Source: Paraburkholderia oxyphila NBRC 105797
GTDB lineage: Bacteria > Pseudomonadota > Gammaproteobacteria > Burkholderiales > Burkholderiaceae
Direction: 5' to 3'
DNA length: 64,000 bases
NCBI RefSeq assembly: GCF_000685075.1
Contig: NZ_BAYD01000008.1
Coordinates: 124,001 to 188,000 of the forward strand
The notes beneath the pieces are model-generated. The model made no database searches. It saw nothing but the letters and a program-made list of their open reading frames with translations, and was not told the origin of the DNA. This document shows, in pieces, positions 17,642-25,315 of this stretch; the first letter of the stretch is position 1, and every line of letters begins with the position of its first letter. The translations under genes and the position numbers were made by a program.

Positions 17642-18889
17642 TTACTGCAGCGCGACGGCCGGGGAGCGGCGCGCCAGCGCGCGCGGCGCCGTCTCGATGA
17701 GAAAGAGCGACACAAACGCGCCGCCTATCAGGCCGCACAGCGCGAACTGCAGCGTGAACTGAATGCCGTAGTGCTGCGCGATAAAGCCCGCGATCGCCGG
17801 CGCGATCCCGCCGCCGAAGATCTCGCCCGCGCCCGACGTGATGCCGATTGCCGACGCCACGAGGCCGGCCGGCGCCGCCTCGGTCGCAATGGGGCCCGTC
17901 AGCACGCCCAGCATGCCGAGTGCGAAGAACGACACGACGAACAGCACGATAAAGAGCGCCCACGGATTCGCGCCCGTGCGGGCGAAAACATAGAGCGAGA
18001 CCGCCGCGCCCACGAAGGCGATCACCGAAGTCACGCGCCGTCCGGCGAAGTCGGACAGGCCAGCGAGGCCGAACTCGCCGAGACAGCCGCCGAAGCCGAT
18101 GGCCGACACGACGAAGCCCATATGCGCCGTATCCAGGTGGAGATAGTCGACGAGGTAATTCGGCACCATCGCGCCAATCACGAAGATGCCGGCCATGGCG
18201 CACAGCGTCGCGAGCATCGCGAGCACGACGTTGCGGCTGCCAAAGAGCGCCCCCCAGCGCGGATCAGCGTGCGCCGCACGCATTGCGACGGGCGCGGGCT
18301 GCGGGGCATCGCGCAGCAGCTTCGCAATCAGCAGGGCCACGATCAGTCCCGGAATCGCCGATACCGCGAAGACCCAGTGCCAGGACGGCACGACGCGCAG
18401 CAGTTGCGTCGCGATAATCGGCGCGAGGCCGAGGCCCATCAGCGCGAACATGCTGAGCTGGAGCCCCTGATTGAAACCGCGCCGTGACGGATGCGACGCC
18501 TCGCCCACTGCGGCCACGCTGGCAGGCGTGAAGGCGCCTTCGGCTACGCCCATCACCGCGCGGATCAGCAGCAGGCTGAGGAACCCGCTCGCGAAGCCCG
18601 AGAAGCTCGAGAGCAGCGAGAACATCACCATCGCCGCGATCATGATCTTGTGGCGCCCAATGCGGTCCGAGAGCCTGCCCATCGCGATCGAGCACACGCC
18701 CCAGGCAATGCTGAGGATGCCGATCAGCGACCCCAGCTGCTGATAGCCCAGTCCGAGGTCTTTCATCATGTGCGGAAACAACGGCGCAATCATCCACCGG
18801 TCGAGCCCGACGAGGCCGAAGCCTGTCGCGAGCAACACCAGGGTCCTGCGTTCGTTTCGACTGTCGTGTCCGTCATCCAGCTTCGTCAT
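17642..18889 (-). CDS. MFS transporter, probable aromatic-acid or organic-acid uptake
   Basis: A 415-residue major facilitator with about 12 membrane helices. The loop 2-3 signature GRLSDRIGRHK is clear, and AEGAFTPASVAAVGE lies in helix 4. It would be a proton symporter in the inner membrane. AAAGGAGACGGAG precedes the ATG. It is divergent from the GntR gene, which is followed by vanAB, and is followed by a porin gene. I infer uptake of vanillate, a related aromatic acid, or a compound of the neighbouring unassigned operon. Confidence 0.85.
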   Translation of the reverse strand: MTKLDDGHDSRNERRTLVLLATGFGLVGLDRWMIAPLFPHMMKDLGLGYQQLGSLIGILSIAWGVCSIAMGRLSDRIGRHKIMIAAMVMFSLLSSFSGFASGFLSLLLIRAVMGVAEGAFTPASVAAVGEASHPSRRGFNQGLQLSMFALMGLGLAPIIATQLLRVVPSWHWVFAVSAIPGLIVALLIAKLLRDAPQPAPVAMRAAHADPRWGALFGSRNVVLAMLATLCAMAGIFVIGAMVPNYLVDYLHLDTAHMGFVVSAIGFGGCLGEFGLAGLSDFAGRRVTSVIAFVGAAVSLYVFARTGANPWALFIVLFVVSFFALGMLGVLTGPIATEAAPAGLVASAIGITSGAGEIFGGGIAPAIAGFIAQHYGIQFTLQFALCGLIGGAFVSLFLIETAPRALARRSPAVALQ

Positions 18890-18907
18890 CTCCGTCTCCT
18901 TTGTCTC

Positions 18908-18922
18908 GTTCGATATACGAAC
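18908..18922. promoter_or_regulatory. Perfect dyad GTTCG-ATATA-CGAAC, candidate IclR-type operator
   Basis: GTTCGATATACGAAC is a 5-bp inverted repeat around ATATA, located 19 to 33 bases before the MFS start, with a degenerate copy (TTCGTTTATAGAAC) just beside it at about 18928-18941. It resembles the GTTCGATAATCGCAC-like sites reported for PcaU/PcaR regulators of protocatechuate genes. No IclR-family regulator is encoded in the window. Confidence 0.4.
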
Positions 18923-18998
18923 TCAGTTTCGTTTATAGAACTTCGAAGCAGGATGCTAGGGAAGCAGGTATGCCGGTGTCAATTGCAAACGACCCTCG

Positions 18999-19008
18999 TT
19001 GTACACAA
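18999..19008. promoter_or_regulatory. Near-palindrome TTGTACACAA, candidate GntR operator 1
   Basis: TTGTACACAA differs at one position from the perfect palindrome at 19084-19093. It lies in the divergent region between the MFS gene and the GntR/FCD regulator. The centres of the two sites are 85 bases apart, about eight helical turns. Confidence 0.5.
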
Positions 19009-19083
19009 TTTTTCTTTTCACACCCCTTACTTATGCTCGTTTACCCTTTAAAACTCCGAATCTCGCTTGATCGCGCCATCTAG

Positions 19084-19093
19084 TTGTATACAA
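19084..19093. promoter_or_regulatory. Perfect palindrome TTGTATACAA, candidate GntR operator 2
   Basis: A perfect 10-bp palindrome inside AGTTGTATACAATC, 77 bases before the GntR start. FadR/VanR-type GntR proteins bind short AT-centred palindromes of this kind in their own promoters, so this is a good candidate for autoregulation. Confidence 0.55.
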
Positions 19094-19170
19094 TCGGTAC
19101 GCATGAATGACGCAATACGTCAGACGTTACTGAGGTATGCGTCCCGCCCATCACGCTCCCCGAACGATCC

Positions 19171-19941
19171 ATGAACGATCTCGATCAGCCCGCTTCCGGC
19201 GCAAAAGCCGCCTCTTCTGCTTCGCAAACCGTCAAGGCCCTGCTCGGGCTGCGCGAGTTGATCCTCGGCGGCGAACTGGGGCCGGGAGAACGCCTCTCCG
19301 AGCTCTGGGTGGTCGAGCGCCTCGGCATGTCGCGCACGCCCGTGCGCGCGGCGCTCATGCGCCTGCAGGAAGAAGGTCTGCTCGACGCGATTCCCACCGG
19401 CGGCTACGCGGTGCGCTCCTTCTCCGAGAACGAGATTCGCGACTCCATCGAATTGCGCGGCACGCTCGAAGGGCTTGCCGCTCGGCTCGCGGCCGAACGC
19501 GGCATTACGCATTCGATGTTTCGCGATCTGCACGACTGCATCGACGAGATCGACCAGTTGCTCGTGGGCGAGCTCACCGAGGACACGTTCTCGCGCTATG
19601 TCGACGCGAACCGCCGCTTTCATCGCCTGCTCGCTGCGGCGTCGGACAGCGAGGTGGTGGCTCGCCAGATCGAGAAGGTGTCGACGCTGCCCTTTGCGTC
19701 GGCAAGCGCGTTCGTGGTCGTGCAGTCGCTTGATCCGCGCGCGCGGGAAACGCTGATCGTCGCGCAGGCACAGCACCGTGCCGTGCTCGAGGCCATCGAG
19801 AGCCGCGAGGGTGCGCGCGCCGAAGCGCTCATGCGCGAACACTCGCATATCGCCCATGGGAACCTCAAGCGCGTGCTCGACAACCAGCGTGCAATGACGA
19901 GGCTGATCGGCGGCAACCTGATTCGTCGCAACGTCCGCTGA
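19171..19941 (+). CDS. vanR: GntR family regulator (FCD domain), VanR-like
   Basis: A 256-residue regulator. The winged helix at about residues 20-85 has ERLSELWVVERLGMSRTPVRAAL, followed by a wing ending in GGYAVRSF. The FCD ligand domain follows from about residue 95, with the motifs ELRGTLEGLAARLAAERG, FHRLLAAAS and HRAVLEAIE whose His/Asp residues bind a metal and the ligand. It lies 90 bases before vanA on the same strand, the usual place of VanR, which represses vanAB until vanillate is present. The symbol rests on this context. Two palindromes upstream are likely binding sites. Confidence 0.8.
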   Translation: MNDLDQPASGAKAASSASQTVKALLGLRELILGGELGPGERLSELWVVERLGMSRTPVRAALMRLQEEGLLDAIPTGGYAVRSFSENEIRDSIELRGTLEGLAARLAAERGITHSMFRDLHDCIDEIDQLLVGELTEDTFSRYVDANRRFHRLLAAASDSEVVARQIEKVSTLPFASASAFVVVQSLDPRARETLIVAQAQHRAVLEAIESREGARAEALMREHSHIAHGNLKRVLDNQRAMTRLIGGNLIRRNVR

Positions 19942-20031
19942 CGTGCGGGCCATTGCGGCTTTCCATGACGGGCGGCGGCACCGCCGCCTCAACTTGACGA
20001 GAGGCGTGTCGATACGCCCCGAAGGAGACAC

Positions 20032-21084
20032 ATGTTCCTGAAAAACGCGTGGTATGTCGCTTGCACGCCGGACGAGATCGCCGGCAAGCCGCTCGGCCGG
20101 ATGATCTGCGGCGAGCGCATGGTGTTCTACCGTGCTGCGGATGGCGCCGTCGCCGCGCTCGAAGACTTTTGCCCGCATCGCGGCGCGCCGCTCTCGCTCG
20201 GCAGCGTGCGCGACGGCCAGCTCGTATGCGGCTATCACGGCCTGACGATGGGTGCCAACGGCAAATGCGTGAGCATGCCGTGCCAGCGCGTGGGCGGCAT
20301 TCCGTCCGTGCGGGTCTTTCCGGCTGTCGAGCGCTACGGTTTCATCTGGGTCTGGCCCGGCGACGCGGCCCTCGCCGATCCGGCGAAGATCCATCATCTC
20401 GAATGGGCCCACAACCCCGCGTGGGCCTATGGAGGCGGGCTCTACCACATCGCATGCGATTACCGGCTCATGATCGACAACCTCATGGACCTCACGCACG
20501 AGACCTACGTGCACGCGTCGAGCATCGGCCAGCCCGAGATCGAGGAAGCGCCGCCCGCGACGAAGGTGGACGGCGACACCGTGACGACGAGCCGCTTCAT
20601 GCACAACATCGTGCCGCCGCCGTTCTGGGCCGCAGCGCTGCGTGGCAACGGCCTCGCCGACGATGTGCCGTGCGACCGCTGGCAGATCTGCCACTTCACG
20701 CCGCCGAGCCACGTGATGATCGAAGTGGGGGTCGCGCACGCGGGCAAGGGCGGCTACGAGGCCGATGCGCGCGACAAGGCGTCGAGCATCGTCGTCGACT
20801 TCATCACTCCCGAGTCCGAGACGTCGATCTGGTACTTCTGGGGCATGGCGCGCAACTTCGCCGTGCACGACACCGCGCTGACCGACACGATCCGGACCGG
20901 CCAGGGGAAGATCTTCGCCGAGGATCTTGGCATGCTCGAGGCGCAACAGCGCAATCTGCTCACGTGGCCCGAGCGGCCGCTTCTCAAGCTCAACATCGAT
21001 GCGGGCGGCGTGCAGTCGCGTCGCGTGATCGAACGGCTGATCGAAAAGGAGCGCCAGGCGGCAGACGCCGGCGTGCCCGCCTGA
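20032..21084 (+). CDS. vanA: Vanillate O-demethylase oxygenase subunit VanA
   Basis: A 350-residue Rieske non-heme iron oxygenase. Cys47/His49 (CPHRG) and Cys66/His69 (CGYHG) bind the [2Fe-2S] cluster. Asp153, His156 and His161 in MDLTHETYVH form the bridge and ligands of the mononuclear iron. It removes the methyl group of vanillate to give protocatechuate and formaldehyde, receiving electrons from VanB. The start MFLKNAWYVAC is typical of VanA, and GAAGGAGACAC precedes the ATG. A GC-rich hairpin at 19971-19988 lies between the regulator and vanA. Another GC-rich hairpin at 21116-21138 separates it from vanB. Confidence 0.95.
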   Translation: MFLKNAWYVACTPDEIAGKPLGRMICGERMVFYRAADGAVAALEDFCPHRGAPLSLGSVRDGQLVCGYHGLTMGANGKCVSMPCQRVGGIPSVRVFPAVERYGFIWVWPGDAALADPAKIHHLEWAHNPAWAYGGGLYHIACDYRLMIDNLMDLTHETYVHASSIGQPEIEEAPPATKVDGDTVTTSRFMHNIVPPPFWAAALRGNGLADDVPCDRWQICHFTPPSHVMIEVGVAHAGKGGYEADARDKASSIVVDFITPESETSIWYFWGMARNFAVHDTALTDTIRTGQGKIFAEDLGMLEAQQRNLLTWPERPLLKLNIDAGGVQSRRVIERLIEKERQAADAGVPA

Positions 21085-21169
21085 GTGTTCACCCGGGTGC
21101 CCACTTGAGCCCGCCGCCGCGCGTCTTGCGCGCGCGGCGCTTGCCTCCCCCCTGTCCTCGCCACGCACC

Positions 21170-22114
21170 ATGAAAGTCACCCTCATCCGCAAAGTCCCGG
21201 TTGCAACCGATATCTGTGTCTTCGAACTGGCCGGAGCCGCAGATGCCCCCCTGCCGCCGTTCGAGGCCGGCGCCCATATCGACGTGCATGTCGACGGCTT
21301 CGTGCGTCAGTACTCGCTGTGCCACCGTGCCACCGAAGCTGGCCGCTACCACATCGGCGTGCTGCGCGATCCGGCGTCGCGAGGCGGCTCGGCCGCGATG
21401 CATGCGCTCGAATCCGGTACGCATCTGGAAATCAGTACGCCGAAGAATCACTTCCCGCTCGATACCCGCGCCGCGCACACGCTCCTGCTGGCGGGCGGCA
21501 TCGGGATCACACCGCTCATCGCGATGGCCGAGCAACTGCGCGAGACAGGCCGTTCGTTCGAGCTGCACTACTGCGCGCGCGAGCCCGCACGCGCGGCATT
21601 CCGCGATCGTCTTGCCGAGCCGGGATTCGCCGGCCGCACGCATTTCTACTTCGACAGCGAAGGCGAGGAGCGGCGCATCGATCTGCAGGCCGTGCTCGCG
21701 CGGCCGTCCGCGCAAACGCATGTCTATGTCTGCGGTCCGGCCGGCTTCATCGAAGCGGTGCTCGCTGCCGCCTCGGCAAATGGCTGGCCCGCGCAGAACG
21801 TGCATCGCGAATACTTCGGCGCCGCGCAGCCGCCACGCGACGCGGACGGCCCCTTCCAGGTCACGCTCGCCCGCTCGGGGCGCATCGTGGAGGTGCCGGC
21901 CGGCACGACGATTGTGGAGGCGTTGCGCGCAGGCGGCGTCGAGGTGAGCGTCTCGTGCGAACAGGGGGTGTGCGGCACGTGCCTTACGCGCGTGCTCAGT
22001 GGCGAGCCCGACCATCGCGACGTCTATCTGACCGACGACGAGCGCGCCGCCAACGATCAACTGCTGCCGTGCTGCTCGCGCGCGCGCACGCCGATGCTGG
22101 TGCTCGATCTCTGA
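21170..22114 (+). CDS. vanB: Vanillate O-demethylase reductase subunit VanB
   Basis: A 314-residue phthalate-dioxygenase-reductase-type protein. The FMN domain carries RQYSLCH, the NAD domain GGIGITPLIAMAEQL and YVCGPAGFIEAV, and the C-terminal plant-type ferredoxin CEQGVCGTCLTRV with a final Cys in LLPCCS. It passes electrons from NADH to VanA. It lies 85 bases after vanA, and the gene order matches known vanAB operons. In the convergent gap to the MFS gene, CCACGCCGC (22141-22149) can pair with GCGGCGTGG (22162-22170), without a T tract. Confidence 0.95.
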   Translation: MKVTLIRKVPVATDICVFELAGAADAPLPPFEAGAHIDVHVDGFVRQYSLCHRATEAGRYHIGVLRDPASRGGSAAMHALESGTHLEISTPKNHFPLDTRAAHTLLLAGGIGITPLIAMAEQLRETGRSFELHYCAREPARAAFRDRLAEPGFAGRTHFYFDSEGEERRIDLQAVLARPSAQTHVYVCGPAGFIEAVLAAASANGWPAQNVHREYFGAAQPPRDADGPFQVTLARSGRIVEVPAGTTIVEALRAGGVEVSVSCEQGVCGTCLTRVLSGEPDHRDVYLTDDERAANDQLLPCCSRARTPMLVLDL

Positions 22115-22224
22115 TGCCGCCAGCGACCGCCGCATCGGCGCCACGCCGCGTCACACGCGCGGCGGCGTGGATGCGGCGCGCCGTGGCCGCTGTGCCTCAC
22201 GGCGAGCGCGCGGCTGTCGGGCGG

Positions 22225-23451
22225 TCATTGCGTATGCGCGCGCCGCAACGCGGCCATCGCAGCTATCGCGGCCACGACGGTGACGGGCACGCTCGCGCCA
22301 ATCACGGTGGCCGCACTGGCGCCGCCCGCGAGCAGTTGCCCGGCCGCGAGCGGGCCGACAATCGAGCCCACGCGCCCGACGGCCACGGCCGCGCCCACGC
22401 CCGTTCCACGCATGGCGGTTGCATAGCTCGCCGCCGAGAGCGCATAGAGCATCGACTGCGCACCTACGACGCCCATGCCGGCCAGCAGGACGGAAATCGA
22501 GAGCCACACCATGCTGCCAGCGCCCGCCAGCATGAACAGTGAGATCGCGATGCCCGCATAGACGGCCGTGACGACGCGCGTCGGCCGCAGGCGATCCATC
22601 AGCATGCCGATCGCAAGCACGCCGATCACGCTGCCGAGGTTGAAGAAAATCTGTGTGATGCCCGCCTGGCTGCGGCTCAGTCCTCGGCTGACGATCAGCG
22701 ACGGCAGCCAGTTGAGCAGGAAATACAGCACGATCAGCGTGCAGAAGAAGCTGAGCCAGATTTGCAGCGTCGGCGCGGCGCGGCCTTCGCCGAACAGCAC
22801 GCGCAGTGTCGGTACTGGCCCGTCCGGGGAGCGGGTGCGTGAGGCTTCGGCGGCAAAGGCCGCGGACTCGGGCAGCCACAGGAGGATGAGCGGCGCCACG
22901 ACGAGCGGCCCGAGTCCGCCCGCGTAGAAGATGTGACGCCACCCCATGTCGCCCGCGGCCAGCACGCCGATCAGCGCGGCAAGCGCGCCGCCCAGCGGCA
23001 TCCCGCAGTACATGACACTCACCGCCGTGTTGCGCTGGCGCGGCGCCACGGCCTCCGCCGAGAGCGCGATGAGGTTCGGCATCGCGCCGCCGAGCCCGAG
23101 CCCGGTCAACAGGCGCGCGGCGAGCAGCATCGGGAACGTGGACACCTGCGCCGTAAGCAGCGAAAACACGCCGAACGCAATCATGGAAAGCAGCAGCACG
23201 CGCTTGCGGCCCAGCAGGTCGGCGAGCCGCCCACCCAGCATGGCGCCGGGAAGCAGGCCGAACATGCCCGCGCTGAACGCGAGCCCCATCTGGCTCACGG
23301 AGAGCCCAAACTCGCGCGCCATGCGCGGCGCGGCCACGCCGGTCGACTGCAGGTCCACGCCCTCCAGAACTGCCACGATCAGACACAGCCCCAATACCCA
23401 TGCGGTGCCCGCCGCGGTGCGCGCGGGCCATTGCGTAGTCGATGACGACAC
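22225..23451 (-). CDS. MFS transporter of the aromatic acid:H+ symporter (AAHS) type
   Basis: A 408-residue, 12-helix major facilitator. The features GRLADLLGRKR (loop 2-3), Asp in LEGVDLQSTG of helix 1 and LPESAAF after helix 6 match the AAHS family of PcaK, BenK and MhpT. It is the last gene of the ech-vdh-fcs-acd series, so it most likely takes up ferulate, coumarate or related phenylpropanoid acids. The start is a GTG with AGGAGACAAC directly before it. It is convergent with vanB. Confidence 0.88.
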   Translation of the reverse strand: MSSSTTQWPARTAAGTAWVLGLCLIVAVLEGVDLQSTGVAAPRMAREFGLSVSQMGLAFSAGMFGLLPGAMLGGRLADLLGRKRVLLLSMIAFGVFSLLTAQVSTFPMLLAARLLTGLGLGGAMPNLIALSAEAVAPRQRNTAVSVMYCGMPLGGALAALIGVLAAGDMGWRHIFYAGGLGPLVVAPLILLWLPESAAFAAEASRTRSPDGPVPTLRVLFGEGRAAPTLQIWLSFFCTLIVLYFLLNWLPSLIVSRGLSRSQAGITQIFFNLGSVIGVLAIGMLMDRLRPTRVVTAVYAGIAISLFMLAGAGSMVWLSISVLLAGMGVVGAQSMLYALSAASYATAMRGTGVGAAVAVGRVGSIVGPLAAGQLLAGGASAATVIGASVPVTVVAAIAAMAALRRAHTQ

Positions 23452-23521
23452 GTTGTCTCCTGGTATGTTTTGGATTGCCGCGGCCTTTCACCGCGCCGGC
23501 GCCGGGTGCGCTGAAGATGGG

Positions 23522-25303
23522 TCAGACGTGCGGCAGCGGTGCCTGGCAGCCTGCTTCGATCAGGCGCAGGCGATAATCGAACGCCGCGAGCGGGTAGTCG
23601 AAGAAGTACTGCGCCGTAGCGCGCTTTTCGGCGTAGAACGGATCGTCTGCACTCGCGCCGCACGCAAGGCGCATCGCGCGCGCCCATGCGAAGCCAAGCA
23701 GCAGCCAGCCAAGCAGTGCAAGGTAGTCGCCGGCGACGCGATACGGCAGTTCGGCATCCTGACTACTTGCGCGAAGCAGTCCGCCGCTCACGCGCCCGAC
23801 TTCGTCCGCCAGCGCTCCGAGCCGCGCGCCCAGCGGCTGCGCGAGTGCAACGGCGCCGCATTGCTGCGCCTCGGTCCGCATGTGGTCAAGCAACGCACGC
23901 AGCGTCTCACCGCGATCGGCCAGCACCTTGCGCACGAGCAGGTCGATCGCCTGGATCTCGTTCGTCCCCTCATAGAGCATGGCGACGCGGCTGTCGCGCA
24001 CCGTCTGCTCGATGCCGTATTCGTGGATATAACCGTAGCCGCCGAACACCTGAAGTGCATCGGAGGCCGCCGCGAAGCCGTTCGCGGTAAAAAAGGCCTT
24101 CGCGACGGGCGTGAGCAGCGACGCGAGCCGCGCGGCGGCTTCGCGCTCGCGCGCTTGCGCATGGCGGGCCGCCACATCGAGCCAGTGGCCGATCCAGTAG
24201 CCGATGGCCCGCTCCCCTTCCACCACCGCACGCAGGTCGAGCAGCGTGCGACGCATGGCCGGGTGAAAGGCGATGGGCGCCGGCTGGCCCGGTTCACCGG
24301 CGTAGTCGGGCGGCGCGCTTACCGCGCGCATCTGCACGCGCTGCGCGGCGTAGGCCTGCGCGCGCTGCCAGGCGCTGTGCGCATGGCCGATGCCCTGCAT
24401 TGCCACCTGCAGGCGCGCGGCGTTCATCATCACGAACATCGAAGCGAGCCCGCGATGCGGCTCCCCCACGAGCCAGCCAAGCGCCTGTTCGAAGCGCATC
24501 GAGCAGGTCGGGCTCGCCTTGAGGCCCATTTTCTTTTCAATGCCCTCGCAGTGCACGCCGTTGCGCACGCGCCCCGCCGCGCCGTCCTCGAGCCATTTCG
24601 GCACGATGAAGAGCGAAAGCCCCTTCGAGCCGGCGGGCGCATCGGGTAACCGTGCGAGCACGAGGTGCACGATGTTTTCGGTCAGATCGTGATCGCCGCC
24701 GGTGATGAAGATCTTGTTGCCGTCGATACGATAGCCGTCGTGCGCGGCATCGGGCGTCGCACGGGCGCGCAGCAGCGAGAGGTCGCTGCCGGCCTGCGGC
24801 TCGGTCAGGCACATGGTCGTGAGCCATTCGCCGCTCGCGATCTTCGGCAGCCACGTGGCCCTGAGATCCGCCGAGCCGTGTGCGATCAGGCAAGCCGCCG
24901 CGCCGTGCGTGAGGCCCGGCGACATCAGCCAGGCATGATTGGCGCCTGCCAGCATCTCCTGTAGCGCCACGTCGAGCAGGTACGGGAGGCCCTGGCCGCC
25001 ATGCCCGGCATCGAGCGCGAGCGTCGGCCAGCCAGCCTCCACGTAGTCGCGGTACGACGCGCGAAACCCCTCCGGCAGCGTGAGTTCGCCGTTCTCGAAG
25101 CGGCAGCCCGCGAGATCGCCGCCCGCGTTGAGCGGCGCGATGCGCTCCATGACGAAGCGTGCCGCCTCCTCGAGCACCTGGTGCGCCGTGGCGGCGTCCA
25201 GATCCGCCCACCCGGGCACGCCGCACCACCACTCGGGCGCGCCGATCCATTCGTCGATCACGAAGCGCATGTCGCGCAACGGTGCGCAGTAGTCGAGACT
25301 CAT
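23522..25303 (-). CDS. Acyl-CoA dehydrogenase, DmdC-like long form
   Basis: A 593-residue flavoenzyme of the acyl-CoA dehydrogenase superfamily with the extended C-terminus of the DmdC-like group. Typical elements are APLRDMRFV at the start, CLTEPQAGSDLS in the FAD-binding middle part, KITGGDH-like strand IFITGGDHDLTENI and YEGTNEIQAIDL near residue 430. It would introduce a 2,3-double bond into an acyl-CoA. It starts where fcs ends (12 bases apart). In this operon a plausible substrate is the CoA ester of a saturated side chain such as dihydroferulate, which would feed into feruloyl-CoA; this is inference. Confidence 0.85.
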   Translation of the reverse strand: MSLDYCAPLRDMRFVIDEWIGAPEWWCGVPGWADLDAATAHQVLEEAARFVMERIAPLNAGGDLAGCRFENGELTLPEGFRASYRDYVEAGWPTLALDAGHGGQGLPYLLDVALQEMLAGANHAWLMSPGLTHGAAACLIAHGSADLRATWLPKIASGEWLTTMCLTEPQAGSDLSLLRARATPDAAHDGYRIDGNKIFITGGDHDLTENIVHLVLARLPDAPAGSKGLSLFIVPKWLEDGAAGRVRNGVHCEGIEKKMGLKASPTCSMRFEQALGWLVGEPHRGLASMFVMMNAARLQVAMQGIGHAHSAWQRAQAYAAQRVQMRAVSAPPDYAGEPGQPAPIAFHPAMRRTLLDLRAVVEGERAIGYWIGHWLDVAARHAQAREREAAARLASLLTPVAKAFFTANGFAAASDALQVFGGYGYIHEYGIEQTVRDSRVAMLYEGTNEIQAIDLLVRKVLADRGETLRALLDHMRTEAQQCGAVALAQPLGARLGALADEVGRVSGGLLRASSQDAELPYRVAGDYLALLGWLLLGFAWARAMRLACGASADDPFYAEKRATAQYFFDYPLAAFDYRLRLIEAGCQAPLPHV

Positions 25304-25315
25304 CGCTGGCGTCCT

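Noticed and set aside
19120..21192. A 690-codon open frame on the - strand opposite vanR and vanA
   Set aside because: It is the antisense shadow of two clear genes in high-GC DNA; its translation is rich in Arg, Ala and His and has no domain.
22141..22170. A bidirectional terminator between vanB and the MFS gene
   Set aside because: The hairpin is strong, but there is no T tract on either strand, so I only mention it under vanB.
22946..24649. A 567-codon + strand open frame across the MFS and acyl-CoA dehydrogenase genes
   Set aside because: It spans two well-supported opposite-strand genes and their gap, and its composition is typical of antisense.
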